Source: Lingula anatina
Taxonomy: Eukaryota; Brachiopoda; Lingulata; Lingulida; Lingulidae
Assembly (NCBI RefSeq): GCF_001039355.2
Contig: NW_019775976.1
Coordinates: 1 to 64,000, forward strand
Length of the DNA stretch: 64,000 nucleotides
Reading direction: 5' to 3'
Made by a program: the position numbers and the translations under genes. Positions 49,129 through 62,302 of this stretch are shown here, piece after piece (position 1 is the first letter of the stretch; the number at the start of each line of letters is the position of its first letter). Under the pieces are notes generated by a model. It was given only the letters and a program-made list of their open reading frames with translations. It did no database searches and had not been told where the DNA came from.

Positions 49129-52061
49129 TAGGAGTAAAAAAATGGCCGAAGCCAATCCTGGTTGTAAAGCATGCTCTGGACCCAAGGGTTGTATGTGCTG
49201 TAAGTGTACTAGCGATGACTGCTGTACTGATGAGGTGAGTAACAATGATGATAATCAAAGTACCTAATTAACGTATATAACAAGCACCCATGACATTATT
49301 AGTTCATGTAAAACCAATCTGATTATATAACATGATATTTTCACAAATTAGCCACTTACTCTTTACTCCTGATATGATTTTAATGAATTTTTATTGATTT
49401 TGCTCATTATCTTGGATAAAATCTTGCTTAATTGTGAAAAAAAATATTTCCAGGGATGTTCAGCAGGTTGTAAAGCATGCTCTGGACCCAAGGGTTGTAT
49501 GTGCTGTAAATGTACTAGTGATGACTGCTGCACTGACAAGGTGAGTGATTATAGAATTTTGTTGGTGTTTATAAATGAATGTAGGATTCTTGAGTAAAAA
49601 AAAAAAAAAAAAAAAAAATAAGAAAAAGGGTCTTTCAAGTTTTTTTTTTAGTTTTTAGTCATTTTTTCATTTTTAAAAGAAATGTTCAGAATGATAATTT
49701 TTGACAGAAAAATTTTTTTTAGATTATTTAGTAGCTAAGAATTTTCAGAAAAAAAAAAGAAAAGAAAGATATTTTTCCATTTTTCCAGGGATGTTCAGCA
49801 GGTTGTAAAGCATGCTCTGGACCCAAGGGTTGTATGTGCTGTAAGTGTACTAGCGACAACTGCTGCACTGATAAGGTGAGTGACTTTAGTAATTGTTGAT
49901 ATTTATGGGTGATGAGAAAAGCTTCTTTAGTGAAAATAATAAGAAAAAGAAAAAGCATTTTTTAAGATTTTGAAATGTTAAGTCTCTGTCTTCTGCCATA
50001 TTTTTATTTTCAAAAGAAATGTTCAAAAATGATAACTTTTGACAAATATACATTTTGTGGGATTTCTTAATGACTACTTTTTTATAATAATTTTATTTTC
50101 TTCCATTTTTGCAGGGATGTTCAGCAGGTTGTAAAGCATGCTCTGGACCCAAGGGTTGTATGTGCTGTAAGTGTACTAGCGATGACTGCTGCACTGATGA
50201 GGTGAGTGATTTTATTTATTAATGTTGTTTATGAATGATGCCAAATTTCTTGAGTGCAAAGAAAAAGACAAAGAAAAGTGACCTTCAAGTTTTTGAAAGA
50301 TTTGAACTCTCTCATCAGTTTTATACTCATTTTCTAAAGATAGGTTCAAGGGCAATTATTTGGACTGATATACTTTATGTTAGACTATCTAATGACCACC
50401 CATTATTCAAAATAAAGATTTTTGCCATTCTTTCCAGGGATGTTCAGCAGGTTGTAAAGCATGCTCTGGACCCAAGGGTTGTATGTGCTGTAAGTGTACC
50501 AATGATGACTGTTGCACTGACAAAGTAAGTTTTTGTAGAAGTTGTCATTTATAAATGATGGTAGGATTCTTGAGTGAAAATAACAAGAAAAAGTGTCTTT
50601 CAAGTATTGAAGGAGTTTTTAGTTGTCTTCAGTTTATATTTTCATTTTCAAAAGAAATGTTCAGAATGATCACTTTTGACAGAGACACTTTTGTTGGATT
50701 ATTTAGTGCCTATACACATTTTCTAAAACAAAAAACAAAAACAAAAAACAAACAAAAAAAAAAGATATTTTGCCATTTTCCAGGGATGCTCAGCAGGTTG
50801 TAAAGCATGCTCTGGACCCAAGGGTTGTATGTGCTGTAAGTGTACTAGTGATGACTGTTGCACTGATGAGGTGAGTGATTTTAGTAATTGTTGTCATTTA
50901 TAAATGATGTCAAGCCCTCTGAGTGTAAATAATAAGAAAAAGAATAAAAAACATCTTTTATGAAAGATTTAGTCTCTGACTTATGCTATATTTTTATTTT
51001 CAAAAGAAATGTCCAAAAATGATAACTTTTGAGAAAGTTTACTTTTTATTGAATTTTTTTAATGGCTCCCCATTTTTCAAAATAAATTTTTGGTTTATTT
51101 CCAGGGATGTTCAGCAGGTTGCAAAGCATGCTCTGGACCCAAGGGTTGTATGTGCTGTAAGTGTACTAGCGATGACTGCTGCACTGATGAGGTGAGTGAT
51201 TGTAGAAATTGTTGGTGTTCATCAATGATTTCCGGTTTCTTGAGTGCAAAGAAATGAAAATGACTCCTTGAAAATTTTGAAAGACTGCCTCTGTCTTCTT
51301 TTATGGTTTCATTATTAAAAAAAACATTAGAACCAGAATGATGGATAAAGTTTTTTGTTATATTATTGCAATTAATTTACCACCTACCCTTTCAAAATAA
51401 TGGTGGATCTTTTGCCATTTCTCCAGGGATGTTCAGCAGGTTGCAAATCATGCTCTGGACCCAAGGGTTGTATGTGCTGTAAGTGTACTAGCGACAACTG
51501 CTGCACTGATGAAGTAAGTAATATTGATATTTAAAGTTATCAATTTATAATAAAATAACCACCTATGGAATTGTTAGTTCATTATAAATCTGTCCTCGAT
51601 TTCTTTAGATTATCACAGAATTAGCCAGTTTCTTTTTTATGTTGATATGATTTTAATGATTGAATATTAATTTTTTTTTTTGCTCAAATATTTTGATAAA
51701 ACCATGTTTTAATGTGAAAAATTATATTTCCAGGGATGTTCAGCAGGTTGTAAAGCATGCTCTGGACCCAAGGGTTGTATGTGCTGTAAGTGTACTAGCG
51801 ACAACTGCTGCACTGATGAGGTGAGTAATGTATTGGGTCATTGTGACCTACTAGATAAAATAAAGAAAAAAAATATGTCAAAAAAACAAACAAAAAACCT
51901 TTGAATTCCCTATTTAAATTGACAAAGATATGTTCACAATTTTTTATTTCTAACAGTTTTCTCTGTAGTCAACATATTTTGAGAAAATGATCATATTTTT
52001 CCAGGGGTGCCCAGTTGGCTGCAAGAAGTGCTCTGGACCCAAGGGCTGTGTTTGCAAGTAA
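49129..52061 (+). CDS. Metallothionein B: nine-domain metallothionein with Asp-type linkers
   Basis: ATG at 49142, 13 nt after the acceptor. Exons: 49142-49234, 49454-49540, 49789-49875, 50115-50201, 50438-50524, 50784-50870, 51105-51191, 51427-51513, 51734-51820, terminal 52005-52061 (TAA). All junctions are phase 0. The protein is 281 residues with 85 Cys: an initiating domain (MAEANPGCKACSGPKG), eight 29-residue repeats (GCSAGCKACSGPKG, CMCCKCTSDDCCTDE) with nine Cys each, and GCPVGCKKCSGPKGCVCK. Nine-Cys domains are expected to hold three divalent ions each. Compared with metallothionein A the linker is acidic (TSDD, TSDN, TNDD) and Cys never occurs at position 10, so metal preference or charge may differ. 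Confidence 0.92.
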
Positions 52062-53170
52062 GATTTAGTGCCCTGCTTGCTCTTTATCTCTCATCAAAGG
52101 TATTATACATTACTACAATGGTGCAGGTTTTTGTTCTGTGTGTATTGACTACATTGCTTGTGCAACAGTGTGATTGAAAAGTGATTTGCTACTGATTTAC
52201 AGTGATTGAGAGATTTAAAAATTAGTTTTTTTTTTTTTTTGAGATATTTGGCAGTTTTTTTTTTTTGATACTGCATGTATCAAATATTAGCTTTAACAGT
52301 ATTATTGATATTTACACACCATATCTGAAGTTAGTTTACATGGAGTATTACATACTGGAAAGCTTGTGGAACTATTACAGTGATAAAATGATTTGCTGAA
52401 GATGGACATTGATTGGGGAAAAATCAATGATTTAATTGAGCTCTGATAATAATTTTGTATAATAACCATCAGTTACACTGGAGAATATGAAAATCAGTTA
52501 TACTGGATAAAATGATGCCTCAAGTTCTTGCAGATTCTTATGCCACTCAAAAGCTTGTTTAACTATTTCTTTAGACAAATGATTCACTAAAGATGAACAT
52601 TGGTTGGTAGCTGGATAATTAATTGACTAACAGGAGACTTGGTAATTTTGTAATACTGTCAATCATTTCTCTTGAAAATGTGACATATCTTAAATGTATG
52701 TCATACTTTAAAAGCTTATGCAACCACCGATATATGATTGAAAAGAAAAATTCATTCCAAGCAAATTGATTAGATAGAAAAGCAAGAGATTAATGGAGAC
52801 GCTTCGTTAATTGAATTATTATAATCAGTTTTGTAATTATAATCTGTAAAATGTAACATAGGAGTACATGTAGCTTTAGTTTTCTTGTTTACACTTGCTT
52901 ATGGACATAATTATAAACCCATATAATCATATTATTTGCAACAAATAATCAAATTTTGCCAAGTAGAAAAAAAATAATAAATTGTAATTTTTCCATAAAG
53001 ATTATAATTTGAAATTATCCTGAATTTTGAGCAGAATTGTTTGTATTTCAAATTATTAGTTTTCAAAAGTTGTGTAAAATTATCTTGAATGTTGATCAAG
53101 ACTGTTAACATTTCTTTTCATTTGTGGACCAAACATTTCTTGAAATAAAGTTATTCCAGTTGTTTAAATT
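52062..53170 (+). other. Metallothionein B 3' UTR with poly(A) signal
   Basis: AATAAA at 53144-53149 following tttgtggaccaaacattt, homologous to the metallothionein A 3' end. Contains repeated short segments such as aaagcttgt(g/t)...aact and gatgaacattgattgg-like motifs (52400, 52590) but no coding. Confidence 0.65.
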
Positions 53171-55061
53171 ACTGTCTTTTTAATTTTACTCTTTTTGTGC
53201 ACTTTCCCATCAATTTCTTAACAAACAAACTTAGTAGGTTGGATAAATTCATTTTCTGGTCAAATTATTTAGCTCAGTCTAGTTTTGAAAAAATTCAAAA
53301 CAATTAGGAAATTGATATAAAAGTAATAATTGTATCTTATAAAGATGTTAATTCCTCCTGGCATTACCATTTCTAAATATTTCAAACAAAATCTGATATT
53401 TTATGAACTTTTTATAAAACAGAAAAATCTGTAAAAGTAGGAATACTCAACAAATTGAATGTGAAATGTTAACCCATTGCTGCTTACTTATTCTTTCAAT
53501 AAGGAAAAAAAATCAACACCAAGCTATTTTTAATAAGTAATTTATTTCAAGGCAAATTTGTAATTTCTTACAAATCACATAACAGTTTCTGTCATATAAC
53601 ATATCCATATGTGGGGCTTAGTAAAAATGAAGACCTTTGGGAGAGGGCATGATGAGAATAATAATGACAACGATGAGCAAATTCCCCCCCCGAGTTCACT
53701 TGTTTATAGAACTCGATCGAGGGGAAACGGATTACTTAATCTTAATATACATATCTACATTGATCTCTCTGACAGGCCCCGCTATTAAATATACATGTTC
53801 AAGGCTAGGCCATCTATTCTGGCCAGGGCATGGATAAGATATTACACTGTATCTTAGCAACAAAAAATAAAATCATATTGAATGTCATCAGAAAATAAGC
53901 CTGCAGAGCATATATGGAATTTTCCGCACATGAACCTCTTTTAAGAAGTACCACAGACCTATGATGCAGGATAGTGTTTGTACCAAATTGAGGCCCCTGT
54001 GCGGTTAGCGACCGAAGAACAACTAAATCGCTCTCCAAATAGTCAAGAAAGATCACCACATCATACCTCATCTTACATCTTACCTATATAAATCTACTGT
54101 TCTCGTAAAAAAACTCAAATTCAATTCATCCTAACTAGGACGCTGTGAAAAACCATGGCATAATCCAAGCCACAAGCAGCATTGTACAACAAGCAGCTGC
54201 TCCTCACTTGCCTTCATGCCTAGCATATCATATTATGCATTACAAAATCACATTATTTTCTTGCCTATTAATACAATATGCAAAACTCTACATATTTGGC
54301 TTATACATTGTTAATATTGAAATTGGATATAACAGCAGTCAGTTTCATACAGGCACGTGGGCAAATATACTTTCCTCATACGTCAGGAGAGGGATTGTGT
54401 TGGATGCACACCTAACACATTCTCCAACATTTCAAATGCTAACCCAATCTTTACTTCCATGCTGCCTGCTACAACTAATTGAAACTGACTGCAAAGCACC
54501 ATTTGAAATATACTGGTCCTTGGACCACAATGTTATAGCTGCTTAATTAACCATCCTAATTGGATTAAGGTCAAGGATATGCCAAGGTCAATGGCAACTG
54601 ATGAAGTTGACTGATTTATTAGGTTTCTTAAAAGGCAATAAAGCAGATGTTTTGATCATAAGAGAAATTTTCTTGTGCTATTATATAAGTTAACTGCTGT
54701 TCTGAACTTATAACATGCCTTGATCTTACACCCGACCTTGAACTTTGAATTGTTTTTTTTTTTTACATTAAGAGATACTCAACATAAAATTGTGGCATGG
54801 AGAACTTTTCCTCTTTGTATCGTTTTGCTCATCATTTTGCTAAAATACCACCACTAAATAATTGTATGTGATATGTTATTGCAGATCACTGTGAGTGTGA
54901 TGCTTTTTAAAATATATCCTTCATATGACTGACTAGTCTGAACCGTTTTATATTAATTGTTACAGGAAATTTTTATTGGTAATGTTGTGACATATCATAA
55001 GGTGCAATAACTAATAATGTCTAACATCCCTATCTGGTACTACAAAGATCAATGGTCTTCA

Positions 55062-55100
55062 TCAAGGTCATTATCTGACCTTGATATTATCTGACCTTGA
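55062..55100. promoter_or_regulatory. Cluster of three TCAAGGTCA nuclear-receptor half-sites
   Basis: TCAAGGTCA at 55062-55070 and its complement TGACCTTGA at 55076-55084 and 55092-55100. This is the extended monomer site of ERR/NR5A-type receptors. Function here is not shown. Confidence 0.4.
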
Positions 55101-55879
55101 CCTTCATCTAAGGTCGAGTGACAATATGAAAACTGCACATGCAATAGGTACTTATTGGATAATTGTCCCCTCATTTCAATACATGAATCATAATAGAAAA
55201 TAAATTGCACATAAAAATTTTGTCATCACCTCTTCTTTGAGGGGACGGCTCCCTAATACTGACCCGATGGCATCAATTTAGCACAGAGGATGGCAACATT
55301 TTATTCTACTAGTTAATATCATCTAAACACATGGGGTTGATCTGCAAGTAGTTGTATAAGTAGGTACAAATATGGAGGAAATGAAATGTGCCCCTATTGA
55401 AGATTCAAGACAGAACCAAATCAAAGCTCAATAATTAAAGTAACTATAAAACATACCAATGGTTTTATAACCCAGGCAGGGGAAATCAGCCTGCAAAACT
55501 CTTGCTCATAATATCATTCACGTTTCCCCTAATCTACATATATCACTTATAAAATAATGCCCCATGAATCTTCATAAGATCAAAGTATTTTTTCTTGTAA
55601 AAGTTTTCATTCAGCCTCATTATATACATAATCTTAATAGATGGATGCCCTGTATGGGAATTCAATAGGAGGGACTTAGGTGAGCTAGGTATTTGAATGC
55701 ACAGGCGCAGTCCCTGCATCACATGCTTTGCTTTCTCATTTTTAAACTCTGGAGCATTCCATGGAGAACTCAATAACTCCCAAGTTCAGTAATCCATTCG
55801 CATTCAAAATGTTTATTTGTCCAGGCTGAAAATTACTGGTCTTCTACATTTTGTAAGTGAAATCCAATCCACCAATGGA

Positions 55880-56005
55880 TATCCGAAGTAGCTATCCATC
55901 CAAGACTACCTGGAGTGGGAAAGTATCCATGGATACCTGGTAGGGCAATCCGTGCACGGATACCTAGAGTTGCCATCTATCCACGGATACCTGGATAAGC
56001 AATTA
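55880..56005. repeat. Tandem palindromic repeats (ATCCnnGGATACC)
   Basis: tatccatggatacc, aatccgtgcacggatacc and tatccacggatacc follow each other at about 35-nt spacing, each a small palindrome, preceded by more degenerate units (atggatatcc, atccatcc). Confidence 0.7.
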
Positions 56006-56298
56006 TACAATATGATATTCATCCCAACTCCATTCACCAAGCTATCTGCACCTTTTATAGTCTCCCCTTTTTTCTGTCACGTAATGCTTTGAGCAAAATC
56101 ACGGGGGTCTGTGCCCCAAAGTCGTCCATTGTATCTCGTATAGTTCATGTTCACAGTAACAGATGTACAGCTATATGTGTATATGTTACAATGAAGGATG
56201 ATGATGATGCAGTAAATGGCCATGAATAGAAGCATGCGTAAGATGTTTATAACAGTAGCAGAAAATTGTCACCACAGCAACTGGTTTCCATAGCAGTG

Positions 56299-56312
56299 GT
56301 AACCATGGTAAC
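56299..56312. promoter_or_regulatory. Perfect palindromic RFX X-box
   Basis: GTAACCATGGTAAC, a full RFX palindrome, with a second half-like sequence (gtttccatagcag) directly upstream. In the 3' part of the TSC22-domain gene. Confidence 0.45.
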
Positions 56313-56918
56313 ATCATGACCATGTGAACCAACGCTTCCTATGTTCTTTAAAAAGAGCATAGACATCCAAGACACTGTCAGTGGCACACACGTGGCAAAA
56401 GTAAGTGTTTTTTTGCCATATAAACTTTCTAGCTTCTTACATCATTAGAACCTTTCCATCTGGAGAACTATCCACTCTCTTTATAAAAAGAGGTTCAAGG
56501 AGCTGGTGCTCCAACCACGGTCCTGACTTACTTAAGGTGTGATTTGTTGAGTATTCTCAAAACTTTCATATCCATCTGTCCTCTCTTTGTAGGAAATACA
56601 GTTTTTGCATTCCAGAACCAAGTCTGATGGCAAACTGTACCTCGGCTTCCCAATTACCATTCAGATCCATATCAAATGTTCTCTCCTTTGATCAAAGGTC
56701 AAAGAAAATCTACATCCATTCTCATACTTTCTGCCAGGAGTAATCCAATAATCTGCAGTCATACTCCACAGAAATTCTGCAACCTTCTGTATATCTCATG
56801 TAACTGCTGTGATGACTTAGAATAATGATAAAAATGGCAACTGTGAGCATAGCAAAACTTGATGAAGCTGCCCATAATGGCGGCATTAACAGCAACTCTG
56901 GCTGCAACGATGGCGGGG

Positions 56919-57119
56919 CTATGATGATGATGTAGGCGGCTGTGTCTGCGTCTGTGTCTGTGATGACAGTTTCTGTAGAACCTCTGGTGGCGCGGCTGCC
57001 TTCAGGACATTGTTCTCTTGCTCCAGCTGCTGGTTTTTCTCCAGCAACTCCTTGATCTGCTCCTTCAGGACGTCGACCTCCTCGCGCACCGCGAACATCA
57101 GGTGGCTCTTCACCAGGTC
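56919..57119 (-). CDS. TSC22-domain protein, last coding exon (TSC box and leucine zipper)
   Basis: Minus-strand exon beginning after acceptor ctttacag, phase 0, and ending with TAG at 56921-56919: 66 residues. It starts with the TSC box [20 protein letters not shown] and continues into a leucine zipper ([20 protein letters not shown]) and a short Ala/Pro, Gln/Thr tail ([13 protein letters not shown]). TSC22-family proteins dimerise through this zipper and act as transcription regulators and in osmotic/WNK signalling; the exon boundary before DLVKSH is as in vertebrate TSC22D genes. The N-terminal part lies upstream and is not seen in this window, so the paralogue cannot be assigned. The tail is shorter than in most vertebrate members. 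Confidence 0.93.
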   Translation of the reverse strand, partial: DLVKSHLMFAVREEVDVLKEQIKELLEKNQQLEQENNVLKAAAPPEVLQKLSSQTQTQTQPPTSSS

Positions 57120-57977
57120 CTGTAAAGAAAGAAAGAAAACCGCCATCAGCTTTATTCATATTTCAAAGTATTCGAGCTTTATTCACATTTCAAAGTATTT
57201 GTTATACCTCAATATAAAGGCATGGACATGTTTTTTTTTTAATCAACAAACATTTTTGTTATCCAATTATATTGTGTTCTTGATGATTCTTGGGGTCTTA
57301 TCAGAATTCCCCCGAGATTCTGTGGAAAAAGCATATGTCTGAATACGGTACTCATTAACACACATTTTAGTGCTCAGATTAGACACATTACAGCTCTTAG
57401 AACAGATAAACAGCTGGAAAGAAAATCAGGAAGTAAAGGGTTGAAAACAATTCACTTCTGTACCGAATTCTACGATAAATATTCAACATCTAAATGTGTT
57501 TTTTTGCAAGCCGAGAAAGAGAGCAAACAGACCACTGGACTAACTTTATGTATGTTTTGATTCTCAGTGAACAGGTACACAACAAGAAGAAGGCATTTAT
57601 CATATAATATGTACAACTGACTACAAACTGATTTCTTCACTGGAGTTCTACACAAATACTTCAATCCATGAATACTTCCTTTCACAAAAATAGCTAACAA
57701 ATTATGCATGGAAATTCATCCCAAACAGGGTCACCCTGATTCAACTGATAATAAGACAGCCTTGAGAGTGGTTTTTATTTTTACATTTATTTTGCCCTTA
57801 AGCAGAAAGAACACAAGTGTCTGGGACACATGTCCCATTGCCGGGTGATATTTAGCGTTCTTTCCTGTTTATCTCCACTGCAGTTGGTTTCTTGAAGATA
57901 CATGTGTTTCTGTGTAGTGAGAAACATGTTTTTCTGCAACCTCTCTTACCCCTAAACAGTTTTCAGCTGGCAAGTTT

Positions 57978-58502
57978 TTCTAAATTTGATGCTTGGATTA
58001 ATGAACAAAATAGGTAGGAATGTTTAAGGGTAGGAGAAGCGTGTACAATGGTGGCCTTTTTCTTTGAAATGCCTTAATGCTAAAAGTCATGATAGATTTG
58101 ACGCTTGCAGTAGCAAGGAAATAATTTCCAAGCATGGTTTCTTCCAACCTTTCTCCCTTAAAAAAGATCTTATGTTAAAGGTCTTGCAAAATCTGACGCC
58201 TGCAGTAGGAAACAAAGTTATCTCTAGAAATGCTCTTATTTAACTTTTTTTCGCTAAGGTCGCATTCACAACCAAAATATGGCCGTCCACTCAAAAGCTT
58301 GCTGTGTAATCCCCGCTGAGACTCTTTTCAGTGTCTATGAGGGGATAATGCGACAAGCTTTCAAGTGGGTCAGCCATATTTGTTCGGCAGATCTGTTAGT
58401 CCATGGATCAACATGTTCTGAATGTACCCTGAAAAAAACTTGTTAAAAAGTGATGCCAAATTTGATGCTTGGAGTAGGAAACAAAATAAGTGTCTAAGAC
58501 CT
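57978..58502. repeat. Four degenerate copies of a 35-nt motif
   Basis: Variants of aatttgatgcttggagtagg followed by aaacaaaataagt at about 57978, 58096, 58190 and 58466, within the TSC22 intron. Confidence 0.55.
58278..58381. mobile_element. Palindromic MITE, about 40-bp arms
   Basis: aatatggccgtccactcaaa and agcttgctgtgtaatcccc are mirrored by ggggataatgcgacaagct and ttcaagtgggtcagccatat. Short centre, non-coding. Confidence 0.72.
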
Positions 58503-61500
58503 GAGCATCACTTGGTCTGATTTATGTGCCATTTCTCAATTAGTTACCAATGAGCCAAGGTTGGAGTTTTCTTATCAGATTTGGCAAAGGTGTGGTATCA
58601 TATTTTGAAAACCTTTCTGTTTAAGCTTCTGCAGCACCTTGCAGCCTGAAGCAAGATTAAGGTTTAACTGAATAACTAGCTACTACATGTAGGAACCCAT
58701 CTTCATGTTAACTGACAAGTTTACTCCTGCAAGCATATAAAATACTTCCCAAACCCAGAGATAATTTTTGGATACAGAAATTAAAGCATCTCTTATAGTT
58801 CTGCAAAGTTTAACAAAGCTTGACTCAAGTTTTAGTTGAGATATTTTTGGTTATCTAGCTGATACAAAATGTATACTTGAATGAGCCCAGCTTTGACTAA
58901 AAAATTCCATTTAAAGTATATGCCTTTCCCCATCAGCCCCTCAGGACTGCATATCTCCACTAAGATACCTAAGGGAGTAAACAAAAGAACCTGAAAATGC
59001 ACTTTTCTTAGGTCTTCCTACCACCTGTCTTTCTAAAATGTGTCTATGTGATCGACATGTGAGATCTCCAATGTGCCGAACAAGTTACCTGTAATACACT
59101 ACATGTACTATTAAACCCAATTCTATAAACCAAGTTTTTTCTCTAGCTAATGGCATATGATAGTATGACTATAATAGATCATCTGTCTCAATGTGCATGC
59201 CTTGCATGCTTTTTTATAATAAACATACTGGGATAAAACCACAATAGAGGAGTTCCACCATTGCAACGTTACAAACACACCTGCTCACACACCTCCTTGA
59301 TCATGCTTTTTTTTTTTCAAATATTATTTTCATTAACCACTGTTGTGTAAATTCAATAAAACAGCAATTCTGGTGAAGAAGATGTCTGCATTTGGCTTAG
59401 GCTAAAACAAAACACAAAAATCTTGAAATTGCCGGTGATCCCTATAGAAAGAGCACTCAATCCCTTCCTCTAACCCCCCCTCCCATCCCCCCAAGGTCAC
59501 CTTGCCTACCTAACCTTAAAGATCGTTATGTTATCTATAGTGCTATTGCGTATAAAGGTAGGCGATAACTGCCTCAGTGTTTACTTTATTTTCTGGGTCC
59601 CACCCAAAAAAACCTGTTCCACAAGCCAAGGTAACGTGAAAATGACATTTTCTAATGAGTGCTCCCTGAATGTCTGGCGTGCCGTATGAGATGAAAACTA
59701 CAACCCTCTTTGCCATGAAATGTAGTATAATTGAAGCCATGATGCAATACCGCTGCTTCCCTTTTTTCTTGCCATATGCAGTTGAATGATGGGAACATTT
59801 TGAAAATAGTCTTTTATTGAAGCATGTGCCATTGACAACTGCAGGTTTCTCAAATTCTTTAAAATAAATCTATTCAATTGACTCCTTTAACGTATCTCCT
59901 TATAAGCAGCTTTCTTGTTTCCTGAGTAAATCCATGAATGCCCTTATGTGTTTCATAAAATACCCGCAGCATTCTGTCGTTTTCTAAAATGGAAATTAAA
60001 TACTAATTTCACTGCTGGTATTATGGAAATATACCCGCTATATCAGCCAAACGTCAAAACTCACTGTTCTTATGATGTCTGAATTCAGCTTAATGAAGTG
60101 ATATATTACCCGACTTTACAGGCAGTTGTATCATGATGTTTATACAATTATAAAAACAGTGTCTGGCTCCTCGATATACACTTTGCACAAAAAAGATGAA
60201 GCAAGCAAAGAAGGCCTTGATAAAGTGAGATTTCCTAAACTTGCAGGCAGTCGTCTAATAAAGGTGTAAAACATCGTAATTAAAAACAATTCACCCTATT
60301 ATATCATGTTTTGGCAAATGGCATGAAAACAAACCATGGAGAAACATTTTTATCATTGTGTTAGACATTGTATACCATAGCAACCCGGATTGTATTAAAC
60401 CCATGGGCAATCAACCTTATTACTCTTAATAAGAACACATAGAATTCACACAATAAGGGTTCATTACACTGTCATAAACATTGATTTTTTCAGCCAAAAG
60501 CTGCACAAATACGTATTGCTAAATTCCAATAATCTGATTATTTTCCATTTTATTCTCTCTTGGGTAGTTGCATCATGAATGTCATACCTAGGATACAATA
60601 CATCCTTTGTTTTTGCTGACTCAGAATGATGCAGACTTTGTCTAGAAAAAGAAAGTCGTAATTGCTTTAACTCAGTATAACATCTTTGCTTCAGACATTT
60701 CTCAGTGCAATAATTATGCTCTAAATAAGTCAGATAACATTTTTTCAATATTTATTTTTACCTAGAAGCATCCTCATGGCTACAACCTAACCAGTTCGAG
60801 AACTGTTCCAAGACACTTTTCGACAAAAGAAAAAAGTCTACATCTGACATCTGTGACCCACGGCCATCAACATGCACAGATAAATTCTTGTTCATTTTCA
60901 CTATGAGCACAAAAAAAGTAACATATCATACAACAAGTGGGTATAGTATAAGTGGGAAGGGGGGGGGACTGAGAAGATAAAATGAAAAAATCATTTTCAT
61001 TTTCTTCTGACAGTTTTTGAATGCACTCCCTTTCTGGTGAATGACGGATAAATGTAAGCAGATTAAACGACATCATGATCCGTTTTCTTTTTCACTTTAC
61101 GAGCTGACAGCTGCTAACGAGGCACAGAATGTGTCAACAATGTATCACTTACGAGTTCGCCAGGGGTGGAAAGACCTCATACATTTCATTTTAACGCCTG
61201 GTAGGTTGACAGCTATGATTCCCAGGGGCCAAGGACAAGCCCCTCCACAATTTATACCCAGTACCCCATGCTTTCTATGCCTCTCTTGACACATGAACCA
61301 GAAGGATGTCAACAGTAATTTTATTATTCTGACTTCTGACTGGAATCTCTGCAAGCTTAAAACACAATCTCTTTTTGCAAACTTAAACTTAAAGATAAAC
61401 AAAATACCTTTCTCCAAATTTTCATTACTCTCTTCCAAGATCAATATCTTTCACCTCATGAAGCTGAAAACAAACAAAACATTTTCTTCTAGCTGTCCTT

Positions 61501-62300
61501 CAAGTATAATGTTTTTCACCTTGACAATATTATACAGACAAGAGAATATAGCAGGAACCGGTTTATGAGTACATAAACTACAGCATCAATTTATGCTTTC
61601 TCATTATTTTTGTTGACATTGGCCATATCAGTTTCCTAATAGTACAGGGGGCATCCTTTATTATTTTTTTTCTTGTCAGGCACTTTAATCCTTAGATGTT
61701 CAAAATAACTTGACATACTCTAAGCTTAAGTAACGGTAAACAAATAACCCTGGTGAAAAAATAACTGAAAATCAAAAACGATTTGTCCTCGATTTGCCCT
61801 CGTGTCAAAATAACCAAGGCTAAACTGGGGGCTGGATTTGAACTGAAGGAAAACGGAGGTGACTTTTGAGATCTCAAACAAAAACTTTCTTTAAAAACTG
61901 GTCCAGATTTGCTCGGATAACAAATAGCAGCTATGTGTCAAGCGTCGTTTAATTCTAATCAATCACATTTATAAGTCAACTTATCCTGATCTACTTCCCC
62001 TAGCTACTCAAACAGAATAAATTAAACCACAAATCTCTATTTTCCTTTTTTTATTTTTAGCACAGGTATACAACTTCTGACCAAAAAAAGAGGACAGGTT
62101 CAGTTAGGGGTTATAACAATTCTTGGCTGACAGGAGGAAGCGAAATATTCCGTACAGGATCAAAATTCAACCACTATTGCACTATGACCCGTTGTGCGCT
62201 GTCAGCAGAGACTGGGCGTTTAGATCAAACCTGGTAAAGTGATTATGAAATGCGACATACGTATCCATTTGTATAGCCATTGATGTCAACCATATGCTAA

Positions 62301-62302
<2 letters not shown>

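Larger units (their letters stand above)
53520..56918 (-). other. Probable 3' UTR of the TSC22-domain gene
   Basis: Region downstream of the stop at 56919 on the minus strand with no competing coding region. A minus-strand AATAAA (plus tttatt at 53541-53546) could be the end, about 370 bp from the poly(A) signal of convergent metallothionein B. Other tttatt sites exist, so the end is uncertain. Confidence 0.4.

Noticed and set aside
54145-54546. 133-residue plus-strand open reading frame
   Set aside because: No recognisable domain, no supporting splice or start context, and it lies antisense in the probable TSC22 3' UTR.
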